DNA of 64,000 bases from Paenibacillus harenae (GTDB lineage: Bacteria > Bacillota > Bacilli > Paenibacillales > Paenibacillaceae): contig NZ_JAUSST010000004.1 in assembly GCF_030812415.1 (NCBI RefSeq), forward strand, positions 656,609-720,608, written 5' to 3'. Positions 53,763-61,327 of the stretch are shown piece by piece. Position 1 is the stretch's first letter. Each line of letters opens with the position of its first letter. The notes under the pieces were generated by a model. That model made no database searches, was not told the origin of the DNA, and worked only from the letters and a program-made list of their open reading frames with translations. A program made the translations under genes and the position numbers.

Positions 53763-53791
53763 ATTGTAGCGCCGCTAGATTAGGCTGTCAA
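53763..53791 (-). promoter_or_regulatory. sigma-A promoter of the phosphoesterase-transporter operon
   Basis: On the minus strand, TTGACA (53791-53786) and TACAAT (53768-53763) are exactly 17 bp apart. The operator repeats follow directly downstream. Confidence 0.75.
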
Positions 53792-53875
53792 CCAGCAATT
53801 CTAATAACGTTCGGCTTAGAAGAGGAATAGGCGTGCTGTTGGTTCTGTAAGAAATCAGTGACTCACGCAGATGAG

Positions 53876-53904
53876 TTGACATCCTGTACCCCTAACCCTA
53901 CAAT
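53876..53904 (+). promoter_or_regulatory. sigma-A promoter of the DeoR gene
   Basis: TTGACA (53876-53881) and TACAAT (53899-53904) are 17 bp apart, the same hexamers and spacing as the divergent promoter. An operator-like repeat starts 5 bp downstream. Confidence 0.75.
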
Positions 53905-53908
53905 GATG

Positions 53909-53927
53909 AAAACAACACAAAACAACA
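53909..53927 (-). promoter_or_regulatory. DeoR operator candidate over the start of transcription
   Basis: AAACAACACAAAACAACA reads TGTTGTTTTGTGTTGTTT on the other strand, closely matching the repeats at 53737. Its place at +1 suggests autorepression. Confidence 0.5.
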
Positions 53928-53964
53928 TTGATTAAATGAAATCAGTCAAGTAGGGAGGCTCCTG

Positions 53965-54735
53965 ATGTCATTAACATATGAAGATCGCAGGATGACGATT
54001 CTGAATCATTTGGAAATGGAAGGGAAAGTGCAGGTGCTTCACCTGTCTGAGCTGCTTAGCGTTTCAACGGAAACGGTGCGGCGGGATTTGGATAGGCTGG
54101 AGAAGGAAGGCAAGCTTCGCAAGGTGTACGGAGGCGCGGTTAAAATGCGCATTGAGCTTGTCGAGCCGCCTTTTCTGAAGCGTACCCAAATGATGAAGGC
54201 AGAGAAAGCGTCCATTGGTAAGCTGGCGGCATCATTAATTGAAGACGGTGAAACGATCATGGTGGATAACGGAACGACGACAATTGAAATTTTGCCGCAT
54301 TTAAAGGATCGAACGAACATTACCTTGATCACCCACTCGATCCCGGTTCTTAATGTAGCGATGGAATCGTTTCGTGGAACAATTATTTTTGCAGGCGGGG
54401 AAGTAAATCCAGAGTACCAAGCGACAACAGGCTCCCTCACCGATCAGATGCTCGATCGATTTAAAGTGAACAAAGCGTTTATTTCTGCAGGTGGCATTTC
54501 ACTTGTAGACGGCATTACTGACTACCATTTAGCTGAAGCGACCATTTCGCGGAAAATGATGCAGCGGGCGGAGGAATCTATTCTGGTCGCGGATCACTCC
54601 AAATTCGGGATGTCCACGTTTGCAAGAGTATCGAGGCTGGAGGAGATTTCTATGCTGATCACAGACGCGGGCTGCCCTAAAGAATGGATAGATACGATGG
54701 AATCCCTTGGTATCGAGGTGCGAATTAGCGAGTAA
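53965..54735 (+). CDS. DeoR-family transcriptional repressor
   Basis: A 256-residue regulator. The N-terminal HTH is VQVLHLSELLSVSTETVRRD, followed by LDRLEKEGKLRKVYGGAV. The C-terminal DeoR sensor domain has MVDNGTTTIEILPHL, AFISAGGISLVDGITDYHLA and ILVADHSKFG, the usual phosphosugar-binding pattern. GGGAGGCTCCTG precedes ATG 53965. Divergent twin promoters and shared repeats suggest that it represses both itself and the phosphoesterase-transporter operon until a phosphorylated metabolite accumulates. Confidence 0.92.
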   Translation: MSLTYEDRRMTILNHLEMEGKVQVLHLSELLSVSTETVRRDLDRLEKEGKLRKVYGGAVKMRIELVEPPFLKRTQMMKAEKASIGKLAASLIEDGETIMVDNGTTTIEILPHLKDRTNITLITHSIPVLNVAMESFRGTIIFAGGEVNPEYQATTGSLTDQMLDRFKVNKAFISAGGISLVDGITDYHLAEATISRKMMQRAEESILVADHSKFGMSTFARVSRLEEISMLITDAGCPKEWIDTMESLGIEVRISE

Positions 54736-54805
54736 GACGAGACCGCCTTGGATTGTTCCGAACTGGTCATGAGGTCAGAATGACTCTATATTTGCAAAAT
54801 GTCAT

Positions 54806-54895
54806 CGGGTCGTGTTCACAATGTCAAAATATTCGATAACACCAGGGAAGATTTAAAGGATTTGATCTCCATCGGCACCATTGGCCTTCGGGCAG
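54806..54895 (+). pseudogene. sigK fragment D (about 80 bp of region 2)
   Basis: After the degenerate opening CATCGGGTCGTG, the sequence reads KIFDNTREDLKDLISIGTIG followed by L, then loses similarity near 54890. It preserves only the start of region 2. It lies about 120 bp before the 3' end of patatin copy 2. No product is expected. Confidence 0.7.
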
Positions 54896-55014
54896 TCAGT
54901 ATACCTAGTATGAAGAAATACGAAGTTTGGGAAAAAAGACTCCTTAATTTGATGTTAAGGGGTCCACGACGTTTGTCCGGCTAACGGATCCAAAAACAAA
55001 TCAAGGAAAGATTA

Positions 55015-56199
55015 TCACAACCGAATTCCTTCTAAAATGCGCTGAGCCGCCATACAGAGCTCCACTTGTCGGAAGCCGAGGCCTTGGACGTTCTTCAGAG
55101 GGCCGCTTATTGTGGAGTGTACCCAATCGGGAAAGCGATGGACGGCGTATTTATCGATTCCCTTGGCCGAGGCCAGCGCCTCCGCCAAACGGACGATAAA
55201 GGTGATGGAGGAGGAGTCAGCAGGGAGGCGCATGCTGCCTGACAACCTTGGCACGATGACCCTGCTCCACAGCTCCCGGGCAGGAATGCCGCTCGCGCCG
55301 AGCATGCGGCCGAGCGCAAGCAGCTTGGCATCGGGGAGTGTACCCAGCATCTCGTCACACGTCTCTTCGGTTAGGCCGCCTATATCAATGCAGTAAGTGC
55401 GGCCTTGCAAGCCCCTCAGTTGTCGGAGCGCGTCATAATAACCCATGCTCATGCTGCGGCGAATCGCTTCGGGGTTAAAACTCATTGTACCGCCCAGCGG
55501 CTCGGAAGGCGAGATCGTCGTAATCGTGAGGCCAGGATAGCGGATTTTGCGCGTCACGCCGAGCCCGAGCGTTCGCACTGCGACGATGCTCGTATTTCCT
55601 TTGCGAGCGAGCATGTTGATCGGACAATTGTCATACAGCCCACCGTCGATAAAAGCTTTATCGTCGATGAACGTCGTCTGAAAGCCGGGATAAGCGGCGC
55701 TGGCCATCAGATAGTCCAGTACACGCCCCTGCGGAATATCCTCCTTGTAAAGCTCGAGTGGCGCCCGATCGCTCAAGGAGACCGTCACCAGACCGAAGTC
55801 CACAGCGGCAGCCCGCAGTCGGCTTTCATCGATGAGGGATTCGATGAACCGGCGCAATCTTCGCGTGTCCATACCCCTGTCCGCGATAAGTCTATTGGTG
55901 CGCGCGGCCAAGTGTCGTAAGGCGGCCGTATCGAGCTTTCGTCGCATCAGCAAGCGGTATTCTTCGTCGCTTATGTCGAAGATCGATCGAGCGTCCAGCC
56001 GCTCCCAGACCTGATACCCGATCTCGAAATCCCCTTGTGCGATGACGGCTCCGTTCAGGGCGCCGATCGAGGTGCCGGCTATGGCGTTGAAGGTTTGGCT
56101 GGTCTCCCGGTAGGCTTTTACCACTCCCATATGGTAAGCGCCTTTGGCGCCGCCCCCTTCAAGCGCCAACGCCAGCTTGCTTGTATTCGTTGCTGTCAC
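55015..56199 (-). CDS. patatin-like phospholipase, copy 2
   Basis: A 394-residue homologue of the protein at 38863, about 93% identical by eye. The catalytic elements are unchanged: LALEGGGAKGAYHMG, GTSIG and FIDGGLYDNCPI. GTG 56199 is preceded by the same GGAGGT. The upstream region, including TATATTATAACGCGC and TACAATATCGCAACGCTAA, is also shared with copy 1, as is the divergent sigK-derived neighbour. Both copies keep open frames and full length, so both are probably functional. Confidence 0.9.
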   Translation of the reverse strand: MTATNTSKLALALEGGGAKGAYHMGVVKAYRETSQTFNAIAGTSIGALNGAVIAQGDFEIGYQVWERLDARSIFDISDEEYRLLMRRKLDTAALRHLAARTNRLIADRGMDTRRLRRFIESLIDESRLRAAAVDFGLVTVSLSDRAPLELYKEDIPQGRVLDYLMASAAYPGFQTTFIDDKAFIDGGLYDNCPINMLARKGNTSIVAVRTLGLGVTRKIRYPGLTITTISPSEPLGGTMSFNPEAIRRSMSMGYYDALRQLRGLQGRTYCIDIGGLTEETCDEMLGTLPDAKLLALGRMLGASGIPARELWSRVIVPRLSGSMRLPADSSSITFIVRLAEALASAKGIDKYAVHRFPDWVHSTISGPLKNVQGLGFRQVELCMAAQRILEGIRL

Positions 56200-56359
56200 G
56201 ACTTCCGAACCTCCTTCATTACTCGCTTGGACGTTTAAAAACTTTAAAGTAGGCGCCTATATTCCGTGAAGGAAAGTTAAGTATATTATAACGCGCGGTC
56301 TATTCGTGTGTACAATATCGCAACGCTAATCAACCTATTATTTTCGAAGCAGGAGAAGA

Positions 56360-56968
56360 ATGGAAGCGAGCCAATTTGGCATGCTGATGACGGATAAACG
56401 CGCCAAGTGGGAAGTGGTGGTACGCATAAAAACCATGGTTACATCGGGTTGTGTTCACAACCTCCAAAAATTCGACAATACAGGCGAGGATCTCGAGGAC
56501 CTGATCTCCATTGGCACAATCGGCCTCATCAAAGCGATCGAAAGCTTCCAGACCGGCAAGGGCACGAAGCTGGCGACGTTCGCGGCTCGCTGTATTGAGA
56601 ACGAAATCCTTATGCGTTTGCGTTCCTTGAAGAAAACACGTAAGGACGTTTCCCTGCATGACCCGATCGGTACGGACAAGGAAGGTAATGAAATTACGCT
56701 TATAGATATCCTCGGCACGGAGGCCGAGGATATTGTCGATAAGGTGCAGCTGAAGATTGAGAAAAGTAAAATATATAAAAACTTAGATATTCTTGATGAG
56801 CGTAAGAAGGAAGTCGTTATTGGGCGATTTGGGCTCGAGCATGGCGGGGATGAACGGACGCAGCGGGAGCTTGCGAAGGAACTTGGTATTTCGAGGAGTT
56901 ATGTCTCACGGATTGGGAAGAGGGCAATCATGAAGCTTTACCATGAGTTTTATAAATCCAAACGTTAG
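56360..56968 (+). CDS. N-terminally replaced sigma-K-like protein (sigK copy E)
   Basis: A 202-residue frame without interruption. From QKFDNTGEDLEDLISIGTIG to YHEFYKSKR it keeps sigma regions 2.2-2.4, the linker and region 4 (TQRELAKELGISRSYVSRIG). The pro-sequence, region 1.2 and the start of 2.1 are replaced by 35 other residues (MEASQFGMLMTDKRAKWEVV). AGGAGA lies 4-5 bases before ATG 56360. Third codon positions differ widely from the full sigK while the protein is about 93% alike. Loss of part of region 2.1 should weaken core binding, so it may be inactive, or a soluble regulator; it could equally be a decayed copy not yet broken. Confidence 0.65.
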   Translation: MEASQFGMLMTDKRAKWEVVVRIKTMVTSGCVHNLQKFDNTGEDLEDLISIGTIGLIKAIESFQTGKGTKLATFAARCIENEILMRLRSLKKTRKDVSLHDPIGTDKEGNEITLIDILGTEAEDIVDKVQLKIEKSKIYKNLDILDERKKEVVIGRFGLEHGGDERTQRELAKELGISRSYVSRIGKRAIMKLYHEFYKSKR

Positions 56969-57622
56969 ATAATGTGCAGTTACAAGACGGACGTGAATTG
57001 GAGCTTTTTTAACTATCCGACGATTGACCCGGAACACTTAATAAAAATCTTTATCATATTCAGGATCGATTTGTGTTAATGAATTACTTGAAACTGATTT
57101 CAGATGGATCAATAAGAATAAAATACGGCGATTGTGAATTATGAAAAACTTCACAGAGGAAACTCCGCGGAGGTTTTCCTCGTCTTAAATGGTGCTGCAT
57201 GCAGCTCTTTTAACATTTCAAATATCCGCTTTCGTTTCGGATAGATTAACCTATCCCAAGAATTACGAAGGACGCTTCTCGACTTCTTGCACATGTTATA
57301 CAGTTCGCCAAAGGCAAGTTGTTAAGCAACGAGAAACGAAACCTATTAACGATACTCGTTGAATACTAATAGGATTCGCGTAATAAGGTGTCCTTATTAT
57401 GCTATTTTATGACCAAAAAATCGAGGTATGTTTGTTATTCTTGAACTAGAATGTTAGATGGATGCGTACAGCAGAGGAGTAATAGGGATTGTCAGTCACA
57501 ACTTTGGAGCACGTTAGTTATTCAAAGAAAAATCGGGCAAATGCCGACCAGCAGCGGCCAGTTTCCGGCTTATACCAACAAGCGAATTAAATAAGTGTAA
57601 TTTATCTGAGGAGCGTGAGAAA
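56969..57622. other. 654-bp non-coding stretch before the GH3 gene
   Basis: No convincing ORF on either strand. A hairpin at about 57157-57183 (GAGGAAACTCCG with GGAGGTTTTCCTC) may be a terminator for the sigK copy. I see no clear cre box or strong promoter hexamers, although the AT-rich segment 57370-57450 could hold one. Confidence 0.5.
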
Positions 57623-60538
57623 ATGACAATCGAAAAGACCTACCTTTATTGGGATTTCAATGCGCCTCTCGAGGACCGTGTGAACGACTTGATTGCCCAA
57701 CTGACACTGGATGAGAAAATCGGGCTTATGCCACAGTACCAGATTGCAATAGAGCGTCTGGGTGTGCAGGCGTACAAGCATGGCACGGAGGCGGCACACG
57801 GTATGGCTTGGCTCGGGGAGGCGACGAGTTATCCTCAGCCGATCGGTCTCGCTTGTACCTGGGATAGCGAGTTGCTTAAGAGAGTCGGCGGCGCAATAGG
57901 GGACGAAGCTCGCGGCTTTTACAAGCGGAATCCGAATCTTAACGGCTTGACGCTATGGGCGCCGACGGTCGACATGGAGCGAGACCCTCGGTGGGGCCGG
58001 ACGGAAGAAGCATATGGCGAGGATCCGGTTTTGGCCGGCAAACTTACCGCCGCGCTCGCGCAAGGCATTCAGGGGGATCATCCTTTTTACTTGAAGGCCG
58101 TTGCCACGCTGAAGCATTTTATCGGTAACAATAATGAGGCAGGAAGAGGAGACTCATCTGTCAGCCTCGATCCGCGCAACCTGCGCGAGTATTACTTGAA
58201 GGCGTTCGAGATCCCGTTCAAAGAAGGCGGAGCCTTGTCGATGATGACGGCATACAATGCGATTAACGGAGTGCCGGCGAACCTAAGCCAGCTCGTGATC
58301 GACATCGTTAAACGCGAATGGGGAATGAACGGCTTTGTCGTTAGCGATGCTTTCGACGTAACGGGTACGGTGCGGGATCATCATTATGTAGAGACGGTGA
58401 AGGAAGCGGTGGCCCGTTCGATTCGGGACGGCGGAATCGACAGTATTACGGACGAAGCAGCAGTAGTGACGGAAGCGATCCGCGAGGCGTTAAAGGACGG
58501 GCTATTGACAGAAAATGATCTGGATACCGCGCTTCGGAACACATTTCGCGTCCGTTTCCGGCTTGGGGAGTTCGACCCGCCTGAGCGGAATCCGTATGCT
58601 GCGATCGACGAATCGGCGATCCTCCACCCAGAGCACGCGGAGCTCGCGAGGGAGGCGGTGCAGAAAGCTGTCGTACTGCTCAAGAACGATGGGCAGACGC
58701 TGCCGCTGCAGGCTGCAAAGCTAAGCAAGGTTGCCGTCATCGGCCCGCTTGCCGATGTCGTTTATCGCGATTGGTACAGCGGCACATTGCCATATGCGGT
58801 TACCCCGCTGCAGGGAATCCGCGAGAGGCTAGCGGCGGAAGGGAAAGGCGCCGAAACGTCATACTCCGTCGGCACTGATCGCGTGCGCATTAAGGCTGTT
58901 CGCAACGGGCGATATGTCCGGCTCAGCGACGAATCAAAGGCCCCTCTCGCCGCTCGCGCCGAGAGGCCGGAAGAAGGCGACATTTTCGAGATATCGGACT
59001 GGGGCTGTGGTAGCCATACATTAATTGCGTTGCGTAATAGCCTCTATGTGACAACGGACGACAAGAACCTGCAAGCGTCGGCTCTTCGGATTTGGGAGTG
59101 GTTTACGAAAGAAGTGTTCCAGATACGACCTGTAGATCAGGGCAGTTCGCTAGTTACCGCCTCGACCTGGAACGGAACGCCTGTAACGGTTGATGATGAG
59201 ACAGGTGTACTGCTTGTCGGAGACGGTCTGGCGGCTGAGACCGCGAACGATATTAACGTCGGAGGCGCTGCGGAGGCGGGGATTTCGGTTGCTCAAACGC
59301 ATGCCGACACGTTCGAGTTTGAACGCGTGTCGAGCGGCTTGGGCGAGGCTGTCGAATCGGCTCGCGGCGCCGATGCGGCGATCGTGTTCGTCGGCAATCA
59401 TCCCCTGATCAACGGCAAGGAGACGATGGATCGGCCCGACATCACGCTGTCAGAATCGCAGGAAAAGCTGGCGCTTGCGGTAATCGAAGAGAACCCGAAC
59501 ACGATTGTTGTGGTCGTCGGCAGCTACCCGTTCGCCTTGAACGCTTTACAGGAGAAGGCGAAGGCGATTATCTACACGTCCCATGCGGGTCAGGAGATCG
59601 GCCGTGCTGTTGCGGATGTTCTGTTCGGCGATGTCAATCCCGCAGGCCGAGTGAACATGACCTGGTACAAGTCCGTCGATCAGCTTCCGCCATTCATGGA
59701 CTACGACATCATCCGTGGCGGCCGAACGTATCAATATTTTGAAGGCGAACCGCTATATCCGTTTGGACACGGCCTTTCGTACAGCGAATTCCGTTACGAA
59801 GCCTTGCAATTGTCGCCGAACCGCGTTGTGGCCGGGACAGATACGGCAGCCCAGGTTTCCTGCCGTGTGACGAACATAAGCGACTGTGAGGGTGAAGAGG
59901 TCGTGCAGCTTTATGTTCGTGCAGACAAATCCCGGGTCAAGCGCCCGCGCCTTCAGCTGGCGGACTTCAAACGTATCGCTTTGGCTCCGGGAGAGTCTGC
60001 GGAGGTGACGTTCCAACTGCAGCTCGAATCGCTGGCCATCTGGGACGTAACACGGGACCGATTCTGCTTGGAAAGTGGAACGTACACGGTCATGTTCGGC
60101 GCTTCCTCCGCCGATTTGCGGCTTGAAGGCCGCCTTACAGTCGCCGGGGAGACGATTCCGCCGCGTGACCTCACGAGGGTGACTCGGGCTGCAAACTACG
60201 ATGCGTACCAAGGCATTCATCTCGGTGAATGCGTCGAAGGCGGAAGCGCCGCAGCCGTAAACGGCGATAGGGGCTGGCTTGCGTTCTGTGACGCAGATCT
60301 AGGTGCAGGTATCTCCGCGGTCGAGCTGCGTGCCGCCGCCACGGAGAATGCAGCGGTTGAAGTTCGGTTGGATGGACCGGACGGTCCAATCGCAGGTAAG
60401 TGCAAGATTTTGGCTGGCGGAGAACAGGACTGGCGGAGCCTCACTTGTGGGCTGACGGGCGCCTCAGGTCGTCATGACGTATACCTAGTCTTGGATGGGC
60501 CAGTGTCTCTCAGTTGGTTCCGAATGATAGCCGATTAA
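57623..60538 (+). CDS. GH3 beta-glycosidase with inserted beta-trefoil, Fn3-like domain and C-terminal CBM6
   Basis: A 971-residue protein without a signal peptide. Residues about 1-330 form the GH3 barrel: KHGTEAAHGMAWLGEATSYP, WAPTVDMERDPRWGRTEEAY and the nucleophile Asp in NGFVVSDAFDVTG. The second domain begins with KAVVLLKNDGQTLPL. Residues about 425-560 are an insertion that reads as a fascin-like beta-trefoil (GRYVRLSDESK; LYVTTDDKNLQA). A fibronectin-III-like domain lies near 740-840 (EEVVQLYVRADKSRV), then a CBM6-like C-terminus ending SLSWFRMIAD. GAGGAGCG precedes the ATG. Activity is probably beta-xylosidase or beta-glucosidase; SDAFD instead of SDW is a noticeable variant. Confidence 0.87.
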   Translation: MTIEKTYLYWDFNAPLEDRVNDLIAQLTLDEKIGLMPQYQIAIERLGVQAYKHGTEAAHGMAWLGEATSYPQPIGLACTWDSELLKRVGGAIGDEARGFYKRNPNLNGLTLWAPTVDMERDPRWGRTEEAYGEDPVLAGKLTAALAQGIQGDHPFYLKAVATLKHFIGNNNEAGRGDSSVSLDPRNLREYYLKAFEIPFKEGGALSMMTAYNAINGVPANLSQLVIDIVKREWGMNGFVVSDAFDVTGTVRDHHYVETVKEAVARSIRDGGIDSITDEAAVVTEAIREALKDGLLTENDLDTALRNTFRVRFRLGEFDPPERNPYAAIDESAILHPEHAELAREAVQKAVVLLKNDGQTLPLQAAKLSKVAVIGPLADVVYRDWYSGTLPYAVTPLQGIRERLAAEGKGAETSYSVGTDRVRIKAVRNGRYVRLSDESKAPLAARAERPEEGDIFEISDWGCGSHTLIALRNSLYVTTDDKNLQASALRIWEWFTKEVFQIRPVDQGSSLVTASTWNGTPVTVDDETGVLLVGDGLAAETANDINVGGAAEAGISVAQTHADTFEFERVSSGLGEAVESARGADAAIVFVGNHPLINGKETMDRPDITLSESQEKLALAVIEENPNTIVVVVGSYPFALNALQEKAKAIIYTSHAGQEIGRAVADVLFGDVNPAGRVNMTWYKSVDQLPPFMDYDIIRGGRTYQYFEGEPLYPFGHGLSYSEFRYEALQLSPNRVVAGTDTAAQVSCRVTNISDCEGEEVVQLYVRADKSRVKRPRLQLADFKRIALAPGESAEVTFQLQLESLAIWDVTRDRFCLESGTYTVMFGASSADLRLEGRLTVAGETIPPRDLTRVTRAANYDAYQGIHLGECVEGGSAAAVNGDRGWLAFCDADLGAGISAVELRAAATENAAVEVRLDGPDGPIAGKCKILAGGEQDWRSLTCGLTGASGRHDVYLVLDGPVSLSWFRMIAD

Positions 60539-60560
60539 GTTGAATAACCATTCACCAATA

Positions 60561-60594
60561 AATCAAGCACCCCTAGTTATGGGTGTACTCGATT
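60561..60594 (+). terminator. stem-loop after the GH3 gene
   Basis: CACCC/GGGTG with outer AATC/GATT pairing. There is no T-run, so termination is uncertain. Confidence 0.4.
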
Positions 60595-60678
60595 AGGTGA
60601 TGCAAACATAGTGTAACCGGAAAACCTGTTCAGGGCAGTCATGATGCAGGTGCTGGGTTTTGATTCGGTCACCCGCAG

Positions 60679-60722
60679 CCCCTTACAGTAAGTTCCTAAT
60701 AGAAGGAACTTACTGTAAGGGG
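60679..60722. repeat. perfect 19-bp inverted repeat with nested palindromes
   Basis: Left arm CCCCTTACAGTAAGTTCCT and right arm AGGAACTTACTGTAAGGGG pair at every base around the 6-base loop AATAGA. Each arm itself contains a palindrome (CTTAC-A-GTAAG). No T-run follows on either strand. It may be a cruciform, a protein site or a decayed mobile-element end. Confidence 0.8.
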
Positions 60723-60726
60723 AGCT

Positions 60727-61008
60727 CTAAAACTGATTAAACCCTTGCTGCAGTCGCTCGATCAAATGCTTAGCGTGCTTGTAATAATCAAGGCTATTAT
60801 TTACCTGCTTCTTAGCAAGTACACTATGGAGCAGCCCCCAGGAGCATTCCCGTAACATATTCATATACTTCATATCTTGAAAGATCGCATATTGCTCCTC
60901 TTCATAGTAGCCGAAGTACGATTGCAACCAATCTTTCTCTTGCTGTACGGTAAATCGATTTGAGAATGGTATCGCTGCGAGATCGAAAAAGATGTCGCCT
61001 ACCCCGGA
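60727..61008 (-). pseudogene. phosphotransferase (choline-kinase/APH type) C-terminal remnant
   Basis: Reading the minus strand from about 60985 gives VGDIFFDLAAIPFSNRFTVQ, then a long helical tail (FGYYEEEQYAIFQDMKYMNM; LRECSWGLLHSVLAKKQ) ending QQGFNQF. GDIFFDLA is the motif that follows the metal-binding Asp of choline-kinase-type phosphotransferases; the preceding IDWEYAG is degraded to VIHDRHPG. The N-terminal lobe and catalytic loop are absent. Confidence 0.6.
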
Positions 61009-61014
61009 TGCCGG

Positions 61015-61221
61015 TCATGGATTACGTCCGCGACCTACATACATCGGCGATTTTCACCCCGGCACTTGACGATTAAGCACTTGGGCCAGATTTGGACGTG
61101 TATTGAGAGCGGTAGGGGGAGCGTTTATTCACAATCAGAGCCCTTCTACTTTGAATTAATAAAGGAAGATATTGCAACAGAATGGTATTGTGAGGTCGAT
61201 ATTTATATTCCTGTGTCTTAA
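61015..61221 (+). pseudogene. C-terminal fragment, possibly GyrI-like domain
   Basis: A plus-strand frame without start or ribosome site ends EPFYFELIKEDIATEWYCEV followed by DIYIPVS. A terminal C-E-V-D-I-Y-I-P-V pattern is usual for GyrI-like effector-binding domains. The rest of the domain is not recognisable. It is probably the end of a gene lost in the same rearrangement as the phosphotransferase. Confidence 0.35.
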
Positions 61222-61249
61222 ACTAAATATTCCCGTTGGGCTCTAAATG

Positions 61250-61301
61250 GGCGCCCCGGTATATGTTTTTATTGACAACGTATACCGAGGCGCCTTGTAT
61301 T
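61250..61301. terminator. bidirectional terminator
   Basis: GGCGCCCCGGTATATG pairs with CGTATACCGAGGCGCC with one bulge, followed by TTGTATTTTTG. It lies before the 3' end of the AraC gene. Confidence 0.75.
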
Positions 61302-61327
61302 TTTGTAACATAAACCTAATATAAAAA

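Noticed and set aside
54799..54984. 61-codon ORF at sigK fragment D
   Set aside because: A short sigK scrap read into unrelated sequence; no start signal.
38000..57000. Composite transposon
   Set aside because: No transposase, terminal inverted repeat or target-site duplication was seen around the patatin-sigK units, so I report only direct repeats.
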